From DATJLQ01 sp035509415 (GTDB lineage Bacteria; Pseudomonadota; Alphaproteobacteria; JACZXZ01), in NCBI GenBank assembly GCA_035509415.1, contig DATJLQ010000107.1:1-64000 (forward strand): a DNA stretch of 64,000 bases, in the 5' to 3' direction. Below the pieces are notes generated by a model. That model had not been told where the DNA came from. It ran no database searches and worked only from the letters and a program-made list of their open reading frames with translations. This document shows, one piece after another, positions 1 through 7,581 of the stretch. Position 1 is the stretch's first letter, and every line of letters begins with the position of its first letter. A program made the translations under genes and the position numbers.

Positions 1-1021
1 TGGCGATGTGCCGACGAGAAACTTCGTCCTGCGGCCAACGCGCCTTGGGGACATTGGCCCACCAGAAGCCCAGCGCCTGATTGCGCACCAGGGCTCCGGC
101 CTGGCTCAGTTCCCCGACCCATTCGGGCCGCGTCGCCAGCCAGAAATGCCCCTTGGCACGAATGACGCCGGGCCAGGACGTGTTGATGAACTTGTTGAAC
201 TTGGCGGGATGGAACGGCCGTCGCGCGCGATAGACGAAGCTGCGGATGCCGTATTCTTCGGTTTCCGGTTTGTGGTCGGCGAAGCCATAGAGTTCCTTGA
301 ACCAGAGCGGATGCTCCTGGGCCTTCTCGTAGTTGAAGCGGCCGGTATGCAGCACACGGTCGAGCGGCGCCTGGCTCATGCTGGTCTCGATGAGGTCTGC
401 GTCGGGATTGAGCGCGTGGATGATCTTGCGCGCCGCATCGACCTGCGCTGGCGTCGCTGCATCCACCTTGTTGAGGATGACGACATCAGCGAACTCGATC
501 TGCTCGACGAGGAGATCGACGAGCGCCCGTGTGTCGCCGTCGCCCGCGGTTTCACCCCGGTCGCGAAGGAAGTCGGCGGAAGCGTAGTCCTTCAGAAGGT
601 TCACCGCGTCGACGACCGTCACCATGGTGTCGAGGCGCGCAACGTCACCCAGGCTTCCGCCGGCTTCATCGCGAAAGTCGAAGGTGGCCGCGACCGGAAG
701 CGGCTCGGAAATCCCGGTGGACTCGATCAGCAGATAATCGAAGCGTTTCTCCGACGCGAGCCGGCGAACCTCCTGGAGGAGATCGTCGCGCAGGGTGCAG
801 CAGATGCAGCCGTTGGTCATCTCAACCAGCTTCTCGTCGGTATGCGAGAGGTCGGCGCCGCCCTCGCGCACGAGGTCGGCATCGATATTTACCTCGCTCA
901 TGTCGTTGACGATCACCGCGACGCGTTTGCCCCCTCGGTTGTTGAGGACATGGTTCAGCAGGGTCGTCTTGCCAGCGCCAAGAAAGCCGGACAAAACAGT
1001 AACAGGGAGGCGTTGATCCAT
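1..1021 (-). CDS. COG0523 (CobW/ZigA-type) metal-associated GTPase, 3' end cut by window edge
   Basis: Reading the complement from the ATG at 1021 gives an open frame that runs off the left edge after about 340 residues. It begins [20 protein letters not shown], a P-loop close to the N-terminus. It then has the family metal motif CxCC ([11 protein letters not shown]), the switch sequence [11 protein letters not shown], the base-recognition motif NKVD, and the start of the CobW C-terminal domain ([21 protein letters not shown]). These are P-loop GTPases of the cytosol proposed to deliver zinc to client enzymes. The gene lies downstream of a small ORF and a Zur-like palindrome, so zinc starvation probably induces it. 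The family call is firm; the client protein is unknown. The missing end should be only a few tens of residues. Confidence 0.93.
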   Translation of the reverse strand, partial: MDQRLPVTVLSGFLGAGKTTLLNHVLNNRGGKRVAVIVNDMSEVNIDADLVREGGADLSHTDEKLVEMTNGCICCTLRDDLLQEVRRLASEKRFDYLLIESTGISEPLPVAATFDFRDEAGGSLGDVARLDTMVTVVDAVNLLKDYASADFLRDRGETAGDGDTRALVDLLVEQIEFADVVILNKVDAATPAQVDAARKIIHALNPDADLIETSMSQAPLDRVLHTGRFNYEKAQEHPLWFKELYGFADHKPETEEYGIRSFVYRARRPFHPAKFNKFINTSWPGVIRAKGHFWLATRPEWVGELSQAGALVRNQALGFWWANVPKARWPQDEVSRRHIA

Positions 1022-1124
1022 TGTCGTTCCATCGAATGTGACGTTGCGGGAAAGGAGATTGACGGCGAGGTCGCTTACGGAGGCCCAGTCGCCGGGCCGA
1101 GGCGTCCGTTCGGCCAGGTTATGG

Positions 1125-1400
1125 TCAAAAAGCCGGTTCGCCGGCTTCGTCCGGTGGGATGCGGCTGAGGGTCGGCAGGCTCCCCGTGCCAGCCTCCAGC
1201 GTTTCGGCGATAAACCGCAGATAGGCGGCCATGTGCTCGGCGGACACCGCGCCGGCCGTGAGCCCGTTCCCGATTCCATAGAGCGTCAGCAGTGAACCGA
1301 TCGACGCGCCATCGAGCTGAGGCACGACCCCTTTGGCGAGTTCGGTCAGGTTCTCCAATTCGGGGGCGAGCGCATCCCGCAGCAACATCACGGTATCCAT
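1125..1400 (-). CDS. Small protein of unknown function, probably in the Zur regulon
   Basis: This 91-residue frame starts [18 protein letters not shown]. It has an amphipathic, helix-rich composition, a central GLTAGAV segment and an acidic/proline tail ([10 protein letters not shown]). I see no signal peptide, clear membrane segment or metal-binding motif, and I do not recognise the family. It lies between the Zur-like operator and the COG0523 GTPase on the same strand, 103 bp ahead of the GTPase, so the two are probably co-transcribed. A further 22-codon frame (1440-1508, same strand, starting MDALIEETDF) lies between it and the operator and might be a leader. The residue pattern looks protein-like, and no competing frame on the other strand is convincing. 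Confidence 0.6.
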   Translation of the reverse strand: MDTVMLLRDALAPELENLTELAKGVVPQLDGASIGSLLTLYGIGNGLTAGAVSAEHMAAYLRFIAETLEAGTGSLPTLSRIPPDEAGEPAF

Positions 1401-1550
1401 AGGGGGCGATCTTTCGGTTCATCAGCAAATACGCGCCCGTCACAGTCGCGTCGGGTTCGGCGCGTCGGCTCCGGCGCGGAAGTCTGTTTCTTCGATAAGG
1501 GCGTCCATAGCGTCTTGAGACCTTCGCCGGTTCCTGTTGCCGGGGATCAT

Positions 1551-1583
1551 GCAATAATGTAGCGTTGTACGCAACATTATCGC
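1551..1583. promoter_or_regulatory. Zur-like operator between divergent zur and GTPase operons
   Basis: The 33 bp are an almost complete inverted repeat. The arms ATAATGT and ACATTAT flank GCGT and ACGC around a centre near 1567. It sits 23 bp before the zur start and 150 bp before the small-protein gene on the other strand. Position and symmetry fit a Zur site controlling both directions. This is inferred from symmetry, context and the alphaproteobacterial A/T-rich, ATAATGT-like Zur motif. Confidence 0.75.
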
Positions 1584-1605
1584 GTTGACCTGTGAGAGGG
1601 ACCTC

Positions 1606-2082
1606 ATGGCACAGACTTCCGTCTCCCCGGCTGACCAAGGAACGATTACCGCTGCTCTTGCCGCGGCTGCCGCCTTATGCAGCGAACGGGGCGCTCAGTT
1701 CACCGAGGTTCGCCGGCGGCTGCTCGAAGCCCTCTGGCAGGCGCACCAGCCTTTGGGCGCCTATGAGTTGCTGCCGCGCCTTGAGAAAGCGCTCGGCCGC
1801 AAATTCACACCCGCGACCGTATACCGAACCCTGGAATTTCTGGTCAGCCAAGGCCTTGTGGCGCGGATCGCCAGCCGCAATGCCTTTCTACCCTGCGCCC
1901 ACCCGGACCATCGGCACGCCTGCGTGTTTTTCGTCTGTGATCGATGCAGTGCCTCGATCGAGATCGAAGATCCGGCGCTGGAACAGCTGCTGGCGCGCGA
2001 CGCGCGCACGCTCGGCTTCAAGCTCAATCACAAGGTGCTCGAATTGCCGGGCACCTGTGCCCAGTGCTGCGTCGCCGCCTGA
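1606..2082 (+). CDS. zur: Fur-family zinc uptake regulator Zur
   Basis: The protein has 158 residues if started at the ATG at 1606, which follows the ribosome site GAGAGGGA; an upstream ATG at 1585 lies almost on the operator and has no such site. The N-terminal winged helix contains TPATVYRTLEFLVSQGLVARI, the Fur-family recognition helix. The C-terminal half has the metal ligands HPDHRHACVFFVCDRC and the second structural pair CAQC near the end, as in Zur rather than iron-sensing Fur. The protein is cytosolic and represses zinc-acquisition genes when loaded with zinc. It diverges from a COG0523 GTPase across a palindrome, which supports the zinc assignment and suggests autoregulation. Confidence 0.9.
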   Translation: MAQTSVSPADQGTITAALAAAAALCSERGAQFTEVRRRLLEALWQAHQPLGAYELLPRLEKALGRKFTPATVYRTLEFLVSQGLVARIASRNAFLPCAHPDHRHACVFFVCDRCSASIEIEDPALEQLLARDARTLGFKLNHKVLELPGTCAQCCVAA

Positions 2083-2104
2083 AGGGCCTGAAAGGAAGCA
2101 CACC

Positions 2105-2284
2105 ATGCAATCCCCGGATTCGATCAGCGATGGGCAGCGTTTTCCCGTGTCGCTGCTGACCGGCTTTCTCGGCAGTGGAAACTGGTCTCGCCGGACGCCT
2201 TCAACAACTGGCTCGAAGTCCTCATGATGCTCAAGGGACGGGATATCCTGCGCGTCAAGGGCATTCTCGACCTAATCGGCCTGG
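2105..2284 (+). pseudogene. Remnant of a second COG0523 GTPase gene (internal deletion)
   Basis: From the ATG at 2105 the frame reads like a COG0523 N-terminus and includes VSLLTGFLGSG, then breaks exactly in the P-loop. From about 2183, in the next frame, the sequence resumes as the C-terminal domain: LVSPDAFNNWLEVLM, then GRDILRVKGILDLIGL. About two hundred central codons, including the CxCC motif, are gone and the frame is shifted. The fragment follows zur by 22 bp, so the intact ancestor probably was zur-linked. It cannot make a working GTPase. Confidence 0.8.
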
Positions 2285-2527
2285 ATGGGCCGACGGTCAG
2301 AATTCACGCAGATGACCCTCAATCAATTCGAGGAGATGCTCCGGCAATCGGAACGTCATCCGCTCGTCTGCGGAATTTCGCTTCATACCTTCGTCGCCGG
2401 GCAGCCGTTTCGGCTGGCTCAACTCCGCAGAGCGCTAACAACGATCAAGAATTGCCCGGAGGCGAACCGCGTTTGGTTCGCGCGGCCGGGCAATATCGCA
2501 AGCGACGTTGAAGCTCTCGATCTCTGA
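2285..2527 (+). pseudogene. C-terminal fragment of a polysaccharide deacetylase / PuuE-like protein
   Basis: This 80-codon frame is joined directly to the broken GTPase remnant. It contains HPLVCGISLHTFVAGQPFRL followed by LRRAL and later RVWFARPGNIA. That matches the last strand-helix of NodB-fold deacetylases of the allantoinase PuuE group, where an ALHPYxxGQPxR block precedes a VWxxTxxxIA end. The catalytic N-terminal two thirds are absent, and no ribosome site precedes the formal ATG. It is best read as a leftover from a deletion that fused two neighbouring genes. Confidence 0.7.
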
Positions 2528-2569
2528 GCGGAGCCATCCCCTAGTCGAGGCATGTTTCTGGTATTCAGC

Positions 2570-2598
2570 CCCTGACGGCTCCGATGTAGCCGTCAGGG
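2570..2598. terminator. Hairpin between convergent units
   Basis: An 11-bp perfect stem (CCCTGACGGCT paired with its complement at 2588-2598) closes a 7-nt loop. It lies between the end of the rightward remnants (2527) and the end of the leftward His-rich gene (2609). There is no clear run of T on either side, so it is a probable bidirectional terminator rather than a certain one. Confidence 0.6.
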
Positions 2599-2608
2599 CT
2601 CTTCCCAA

Positions 2609-2962
2609 TTAAGCCAGGGCTACCGGGCCGTGATCGTCGCAGTGGCCACCATGCGGATGGTGTAGATGGCCGCCGACGAGGTAATCGACATGATCGCCAT
2701 GAGGGATCGCCGGATGGCCGCAGTCGCGGCCATGAACGTGCGCGACGGGATGCGCACCGCAATCATGATCGGGGGTGCAGCGATCGGGATTGGCGGTATC
2801 GATCGCGATTACATGCTCATCAACATGATCGGCATGGGGATGATGCAGATGACTATCATGCAGATAATCCGTGTGATTCCCGTGGCGAACGGCCAGGTGG
2901 CCGCAGCGTGGGCCGTGCTGATGCTCATGGTCGGCGTGATGGTTCAGGTCGCAAGCAGTCAT
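2609..2962 (-). CDS. Histidine-rich metal-binding protein with internal duplication
   Basis: The 117-residue protein is about a quarter histidine, with many Asp residues and scattered Cys. It is built from two copies of one unit. The first runs HQHGPRCGHLAVRHGNHTDY then LHHPHADH; the second runs HVHGRDCGHPAIPHGDHVDY then LHHPHGGH. Each copy holds a xxCGH block and an HLHHPH block, ideal for binding several Zn, Ni or Co ions. There is no signal peptide, so it is probably cytosolic, as a metal store or chaperone. Its start overlaps the stop of the ArsR-type sensor by 4 bp (ATGA), implying translational coupling and metal-controlled synthesis. Which metal it binds in the cell cannot be told from sequence. 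Confidence 0.8.
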   Translation of the reverse strand: MTACDLNHHADHEHQHGPRCGHLAVRHGNHTDYLHDSHLHHPHADHVDEHVIAIDTANPDRCTPDHDCGAHPVAHVHGRDCGHPAIPHGDHVDYLVGGHLHHPHGGHCDDHGPVALA

Positions 2963-3339
2963 GTTGCTGATTCCTTCGATACTCGGTTTCGGGTTGAAGC
3001 GGTTTCCGTGGCATGGCTCAAGGCATTTTTGGCCAGCAGCAGAACGTGATCGTCGGCCAAACGGTAGTAGATATGCTTTCCCTCACGACGACGGATGAGC
3101 AGATGATGGCGGTGCAGCAGGGTGAGCCGCTGGGAAACGGCCGTCATCTTTTCACCGGTGACGGCGACCAGTTCGCTGACGCAGACTTCCTGATTGGAGA
3201 TCAAGACGATCAAGCGCAGGCGAGCAGGATCGCTCAGGGCTTGGAAAAGGGTGGCCGCCGCCTCGATCTCGGCATCCGTCGCCTCGCGGTCCGGCATCGG
3301 ACGATGATCGTGATGGTCGCAGAGAGCGGTTTTGGGCAT
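2959..3339 (-). CDS. ArsR/SmtB-family metal-sensing repressor
   Basis: From the ATG at 3339 the protein has 126 residues (a start at 3360 would add seven). It has an N-terminal metal tail CDHHDH, a winged helix including FQALSDPARLRLIVLI, and the ExCVSEL turn. The last helix reads DDHVLLLAKNALSHATE. The spacing D-x-H-x10-H-x2-E matches the alpha-5 zinc site of SmtB/CzrA exactly, so a Zn (or Co/Ni) sensor is more likely than an arsenic sensor. It should repress its own operon, which includes the downstream His-rich gene, and release DNA when metal binds. The direct and inverted repeats just upstream are the likely operator. Confidence 0.88.
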   Translation of the reverse strand: MPKTALCDHHDHRPMPDREATDAEIEAAATLFQALSDPARLRLIVLISNQEVCVSELVAVTGEKMTAVSQRLTLLHRHHLLIRRREGKHIYYRLADDHVLLLAKNALSHATETASTRNRVSKESAT

Positions 3340-3361
3340 GCCTTTACTCTTACAATCCAAT

Positions 3362-3392
3362 AATCGTCTGATTGATAGAGTGTTTGATTGAT
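3362..3392. promoter_or_regulatory. Probable operator of the ArsR/SmtB-type operon
   Basis: This AT-rich stretch is 23-53 bp upstream of the repressor start. It contains two exact copies of TGATTGAT at 3369-3376 and 3385-3392, separated by 8 bp, and an inverted AATC-N4-GATT at 3362-3373. The location and repeats suit repressor binding. The exact SmtB-type 12-2-12 repeat is not obvious. Confidence 0.45.
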
Positions 3393-3447
3393 CTCGTCAA
3401 GCCCCAATCACGTCCCGGGCGCGCCCGTCAGGGCGGTCGGGTGATTT

Positions 3448-3645
3448 CTAGCAACGGGTCATGCCGCCCATATCTGCGCCGCCTCTCCCGGAGGCCCGCG
3501 ATATGAGCCCGATCAAAGCGATGACCAGCAACGCTCCGCCGCCAACGGCCTGTGGCTGTGCGGCGAGTGTGGCGGCATGGAGGATTAGGACGAGGGCGGC
3601 TTCTCGGTGGAGGAGTTGAGCCGCAGGCGTCCAGGCGCGCCGCAT
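3448..3645 (-). CDS. Possible small membrane protein, unknown
   Basis: This 65-codon frame has two hydrophobic stretches, one around ALVLILHAATLAA and one GGGALLVIALIGLISRA, followed by a short GGADMGGM tail. It could be a small membrane protein or the remnant end of a larger transporter gene. No ribosome site stands out, and an overlapping frame (3428-3679) is equally open. It lies in a region with other gene debris. I do not recognise it. From 3646 to 3893 I see nothing else I can support. Confidence 0.25.
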   Translation of the reverse strand: MRRAWTPAAQLLHREAALVLILHAATLAAQPQAVGGGALLVIALIGLISRASGRGGADMGGMTRC

Positions 3646-3893
3646 CGACCCAGCGGTCTCGCGGAATGAGACATTTCAACGATCAAGGGATTTCGACCGA
3701 AGTTCTCGAAATGCGCCGTTTGACGTGAAAAAGATGAGAAGCGCGCGATCTTAGGTGCGAAAGCTCCGCAAAGCTAATGCTCACGGGGCCTGGAATCAAT
3801 GGGTTACAATCGTAACGGCGCAATCTTATATACAAAGCTACACGTCCCCTTGTCCGCCGCACCGCCCCGTGGGGCCCCGCTTCGATCGCGACC

Positions 3894-5120
3894 TTGACCG
3901 AGCTGATCCTCGCCCTTTTCGTCGTCACCTACCTCGGCATGGCGCTCGGGCGCTTTCCGGGCTTGAAGGTCGACCGTGCCGGAATCGCGATGATCGCCGC
4001 GGTGGTGCTGGTCGCGGCGGGTGCGGTGCCGCGCACGGCCCTCGGCGCTGCGATCCACTTCCCGACCCTCCTCCTGCTCGGCTCGCTCATGATCCTCTCG
4101 GCGCGTCTCGGGGCCGCCGGCTTCTATGACGGCGCGGCCGCCTGGATCGCGCGCCAGGCGGGACGGCCGACGCGGCTCTTGGCGCTCACCGTCGCGGTCG
4201 GCGGCTTGCTCTCGGCGCTCCTGGTCAACGACGTGGTGGTGTTCGCGATGACGCCGCTTCTGTGCCGCGGCTTGAGCGCCAGGAAGCTCGATGCGCGGCC
4301 GTTTCTTCTCGGTCTCGCCGCGGCGAGCAACGCGGGCTCGGCCGCGATGCTGATCGGCAATCCGCAGAACATCCTGATCGGCCAAGCGGGCGGCCTCGGC
4401 TTCTGGTCCTATGCCGCGGCGGCGCTGGTGCCGGCTCTCGCGGCCCTCGCGATTTCCTTCGCGCTGATCGCGTTTCTCTGGCGCCGCGAGCTCGCGATAG
4501 CGCCGGCGCCCGCGACGCTGCCCGATCCTGCGCTCGACCGGCCCCAAGCGATCCTCTCGGCGCTCGCGGTCGCGATTCTTCTCGCCTTGTTCGCGACCCC
4601 GCTGCCGCGCGAGATCTCGGGACTTCTCGTGGCGGCCTTCGTGATCGTGAGCCGGAAGCTTCCGAGCCGGAAGCTCCTCGACGAGATCGATCTCCCGCTT
4701 CTGATCCTGTTCGCGAGCCTGTTCGTGGTCAACGACGCGCTCGCGCGCACCGCGATCGCCGAGCGCGGCGTCGCCTGGCTCGCGGGCCATGGGCTCCTGC
4801 CGACGCGGGTCGCACTCCTCGCCCCCTTGGCGCTCGTGCTCAGCAACACGATCGGCAACGTGCCCGCGGTGGTGATGATCCTCAAGCTCTGGCACGGGAT
4901 TCCCGCGGGCACCCTCGTCGGGCTCGCGGTGCTCTCGACCCTCGCGGGGAATCTGCTGCTGGTCGGCAGCATCGCGAACCTGATCGTGGCCGAGCGCGCG
5001 GCCTCCGTGGGCACGGCGCTTTCGTTCCGCGACCATGCGCGCGCGGGCGTGCCGATCGCCCTTCTCTCGATGCTGGCGGCGTCGCTTTGGCTTTGGGGCG
5101 CGGGCTACATGGCGCTGTAG
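3894..5120 (+). CDS. ArsB/CitT-superfamily ion transporter
   Basis: This 408-residue inner-membrane protein has about ten to eleven hydrophobic helices and two-fold pseudo-symmetry. The first half has LLVNDVVVFAMTPLL and SNAGSAAMLIGNPQNILIG; the second half has LVLSNTIGNVPAVVMIL and LAGNLLLVGSIANLIV. These paired, kinked, small-residue-rich signatures are typical of the ArsB/NhaD/SLC13 ion-transporter superfamily. The substrate is not readable. No arsC, arsR or citrate genes lie next to it, so arsenite, an organic acid or sodium exchange are all possible. The start at 3894 is a TTG, because the frame contains no good ATG near the first helix; it might begin slightly earlier. The gene is much more GC-rich than the metal patch to its left. 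Confidence 0.85.
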   Translation: MTELILALFVVTYLGMALGRFPGLKVDRAGIAMIAAVVLVAAGAVPRTALGAAIHFPTLLLLGSLMILSARLGAAGFYDGAAAWIARQAGRPTRLLALTVAVGGLLSALLVNDVVVFAMTPLLCRGLSARKLDARPFLLGLAAASNAGSAAMLIGNPQNILIGQAGGLGFWSYAAAALVPALAALAISFALIAFLWRRELAIAPAPATLPDPALDRPQAILSALAVAILLALFATPLPREISGLLVAAFVIVSRKLPSRKLLDEIDLPLLILFASLFVVNDALARTAIAERGVAWLAGHGLLPTRVALLAPLALVLSNTIGNVPAVVMILKLWHGIPAGTLVGLAVLSTLAGNLLLVGSIANLIVAERAASVGTALSFRDHARAGVPIALLSMLAASLWLWGAGYMAL

Positions 5121-5126
5121 CGCGGA

Positions 5127-5657
5127 TCAGCACGCAGGCTTTGCTCGGCCGCGCGCCCGATTCATTTTTGGAAGCCACTCCGTTGCAAGAAATTCAAAGT
5201 GAAAGAGATAGTTGGGACGTCTCTGCTGGTTCCGGATGTAAGTCACGAGAGGCTCGATCTTGCGCCAAATCACTTCGATCTCGACGCATTGAGAGTCGAA
5301 CAGCATGTCCTCGTCGATTAGGCCCTGCCTGATCATGACGCCTATGCGATCATAAGCGACGCCGACGCGCCGGGCACTCTTACTCAACTCACCCCCCAAT
5401 TCGGCGTCAGGAGACGAAACGTTGAGCGGCGTTGCCGTTTCCATGATGCGCGTTCGCGCCTCCCGGACCTCCGCGTTGCCGATCTCGTCGAGGAGAAGCT
5501 TCGTCGCGGCGAGACGGCGCGCACGCGATGCCTCGCGGGACTGCCGGAACGCGATGACGAGGCCGAAAAGGGCAGCGAAAGCAACGCCAAGCGGCGCGAT
5601 CGCGGCAGCCTCCTTAAGCCGATGATAGACTGCTCCGAAATGGCTCACTCGCCTCAT
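5127..5657 (-). CDS. DUF4760-like single-pass membrane protein
   Basis: The ATG at 5657 directly follows a strong ribosome site (GGGGGAG) and gives 176 residues. One membrane helix (APLGVAFAALFGLVIAFR, about residues 23-40) is followed by a charged helical cytoplasmic domain containing ATKLLLDEIGNAEVREAR and YDRIGVMIRQGLIDEDMLF. That layout and the VAYDRIGVMIRQGL motif resemble DUF4760 proteins, which have no assigned biochemical role. Its start overlaps the end of the upstream HAD gene by 44 bp in another frame. The family assignment is from memory of the pattern. Confidence 0.65.
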   Translation of the reverse strand: MRRVSHFGAVYHRLKEAAAIAPLGVAFAALFGLVIAFRQSREASRARRLAATKLLLDEIGNAEVREARTRIMETATPLNVSSPDAELGGELSKSARRVGVAYDRIGVMIRQGLIDEDMLFDSQCVEIEVIWRKIEPLVTYIRNQQRRPNYLFHFEFLATEWLPKMNRARGRAKPAC

Positions 5658-6558
5658 CTCCCCCCAAGACCGAGTAAGGAACATGCAGCTCCTCGGCGAC
5701 GTCGATCATCGCCGCCGCGATGGCAGCGCGCAGCAATTCCGCCTGGGGCGAGCGCCGAAAGTCCGAATTGCCGTGGCTCGCACGAGGGATATTCATCGTC
5801 ACCATCGTCTTCTTCCCTGGCATGAATATCTTTCCGTCCTGATCGTCACGCGAATTGGACATGTCGAGCGCGAATTTCGGCAGAATGGACGCTCGCACGC
5901 GCTTGAGCAGCCTGACTCGGAATTCTCCAACAAGAATCGCCGCCGTTTCAGGATCGACGTCAGGCGATATGGTGCCGTTTTTTCCGTTAAGCACGTCGAT
6001 CGCGAGAGCGCCGTTCTCGGCGAAAACAAAGCGTGGATCGCGCTTGATCCGCTCATTGCGCAAGAACGCTTGAGCGATGATCGGCTCATGCAGCACGCGC
6101 AAGTTCTGCTCAACGGACGACCCGGTCAGGACGTAAATCATCGGCTGCCCATCGTGTCCCATCCGCTCGAAAAGCCCGGCTAGGACATGAAACTCCTCGG
6201 CGTCCTTGCGCCACAGGAGGACGCCGTCGCGATCAGCGAATACGGCCGCCAAACGAAGCGCCGCGCATTTGCCGTAGAAGTCGACAAACCCCTTCAGGTA
6301 GTCTTGTTCGCTCAGATAGCCGTTCGGCGCGCTTTCGACATGGCGACGCACCGGTGGTTGCGCGTTCCGCGGCGCACCGATGAGCCTCAATCCGGGTAGG
6401 GTCAAGAACGGCAAGTCGTTGACGCTATCGCCAATGGCGCCAACTTGGTCGAGCGCAACCCCGTCGCGCGCCGCTATCGCCTTGAGCGCGACCTCCTTGG
6501 TGATCGGAGCAGCGTCAACCGCGTCCGTGTTGGCGGAGATAAAGACCGTCTTCACCAC
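5614..6558 (-). pseudogene. 5'-truncated tandem HAD phosphatase gene
   Basis: The open frame begins at a GTG immediately after an in-frame TAG. Its first 45 residues already hold the final HAD motif of one domain (GAIGDSVNDLPFL), without that domain's catalytic N-terminus. After a linker, a second HAD domain starts at about residue 100 with the nucleophile motif AVFADRDGVLLW, then VLTGSS (motif II) and the FAENGA cap signature of type IIB HADs. So this is the back end of a two-HAD protein whose front was lost. The second domain could still fold and be active as a sugar-phosphate phosphatase. Its C-terminus runs into the next gene. A TATAAT box on the same strand lies 70 bp upstream, so it may be transcribed. 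Confidence 0.6.
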
Positions 6559-6626
6559 CTAAGCATACCCTATCTGCATCCGTGCCTGAACACGGTCCCG
6601 GGGTAAGCCGGCCAAAGCTGGTGCGC

Positions 6627-6655
6627 ATTATAGCCCAAACGCGACCGTCGATTAC
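6627..6655 (-). promoter_or_regulatory. Candidate promoter for the truncated HAD / DUF4760 pair
   Basis: On the complement, a perfect TATAAT (6632-6627) is preceded at 17 bp by a weak -35 (GTAATC, 6655-6650). It is the only consensus-like -10 in the 134-bp gap between the FTR1 gene and the HAD frame. Confidence 0.35.
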
Positions 6656-6692
6656 CACAAATGGCGCGCCGTGCTGGGGCTCTGTGTGGGCG

Positions 6693-7553
6693 CTATTCGC
6701 CCGCGGCCTCGGGTGCCGGCTGCGCCGAGGGTGCCGGGGGCCGGCTCTTGGCGCCGGCCGAGACCAGGCGCATCAGCCCCACGATCCCGACGATGGTGGC
6801 AACATAGAAGATGAGCTGGAGCCCGTCGGGCTGGGCGGTGTAGCCCACGAGCGTGTGCAGTACGAGGCCGGGGATGCTGCTTTGCGAGAGCAGCCACGAG
6901 GTGTCCCACAAGGTGCCGCCGACCGACGGCAGCACGCCCGCCGCCATGAGGAAGCCGGCCCCCTGGGACGCAAGGCCCGCGGCGAGAAGCGTGATCATCC
7001 AGCTGGTCACGCGGAACAGATGGCGCATCGGAATGCGCGCGAGCCCCGAATAGGTCGCGAGCCCGACCGCGACGCCGAGCGCCAAGCCGATCAGGCCGCC
7101 CACCAGCATCGATGCCGCGTGGCCCGGATCGGCCGCCGCGATGCCGTAGAGGAACAGCACCACCTCCGAGCCCTCGCGCAGCACGGCGACGCCGACCACG
7201 ATGCCGACCGCGTAAAGCGGGCGCGTGCCCGCGCGCACGGCGCGGCCGATCGCCTGCGCGTCGGCGGCGATCTCGCGTCCATGCTTCCCCATCCACACAT
7301 TGTGCCAGCCGAGCATGAGCACGGCCGCGAACAGGATGGTGGCGTTGAACAGCTCCTGGCCCATGCCCTGGGCCATGTCGGAGATGGCGCGCGCGAAGCC
7401 GGCTTCGAGGCCCGCGAGCAGCACGCCCACGGCGATGCCGAGGCCGATCCAAAACGAGCGGCCGGCCACACCCTTGGTCGCGGCGGCGACGATGCCGACG
7501 ACCAGGGCCGCCTCGAGGACTTCGCGGAAGACGACGATCAGGGTGGGCAGCAT
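6693..7553 (-). CDS. efeU: FTR1-family iron permease
   Basis: The 286-residue inner-membrane protein has seven hydrophobic helices. It carries both iron-binding motifs of the FTR1/EfeU family: REVLEA at residues 10-15 in the first helix and REGSE (AVLREGSEVVLFL) in the middle. These proteins import ferric or ferrous iron after oxidation at the outer face. It lies 28 bp downstream of a periplasmic cupredoxin gene on the same strand, and both follow a Fur-like palindrome. An EfeB peroxidase is absent here, so the cupredoxin may be the sole periplasmic partner. The Ala/Pro-rich cytoplasmic tail is unremarkable. Confidence 0.92.
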   Translation of the reverse strand: MLPTLIVVFREVLEAALVVGIVAAATKGVAGRSFWIGLGIAVGVLLAGLEAGFARAISDMAQGMGQELFNATILFAAVLMLGWHNVWMGKHGREIAADAQAIGRAVRAGTRPLYAVGIVVGVAVLREGSEVVLFLYGIAAADPGHAASMLVGGLIGLALGVAVGLATYSGLARIPMRHLFRVTSWMITLLAAGLASQGAGFLMAAGVLPSVGGTLWDTSWLLSQSSIPGLVLHTLVGYTAQPDGLQLIFYVATIVGIVGLMRLVSAGAKSRPPAPSAQPAPEAAGE

Positions 7554-7581
7554 CGGACGCTCCGGCGGACTCTGGGCAACG

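Noticed and set aside
3683..3928. 81-codon minus-strand frame before the permease
   Set aside because: It overlaps the permease start and has no recognisable features or ribosome site.
3804..5036. 410-codon open frame on the minus strand
   Set aside because: Its sequence is Arg/Glu/Asp/His-rich with no hydrophobic core. It lies opposite a clear membrane-transporter gene, so it is a high-GC shadow.
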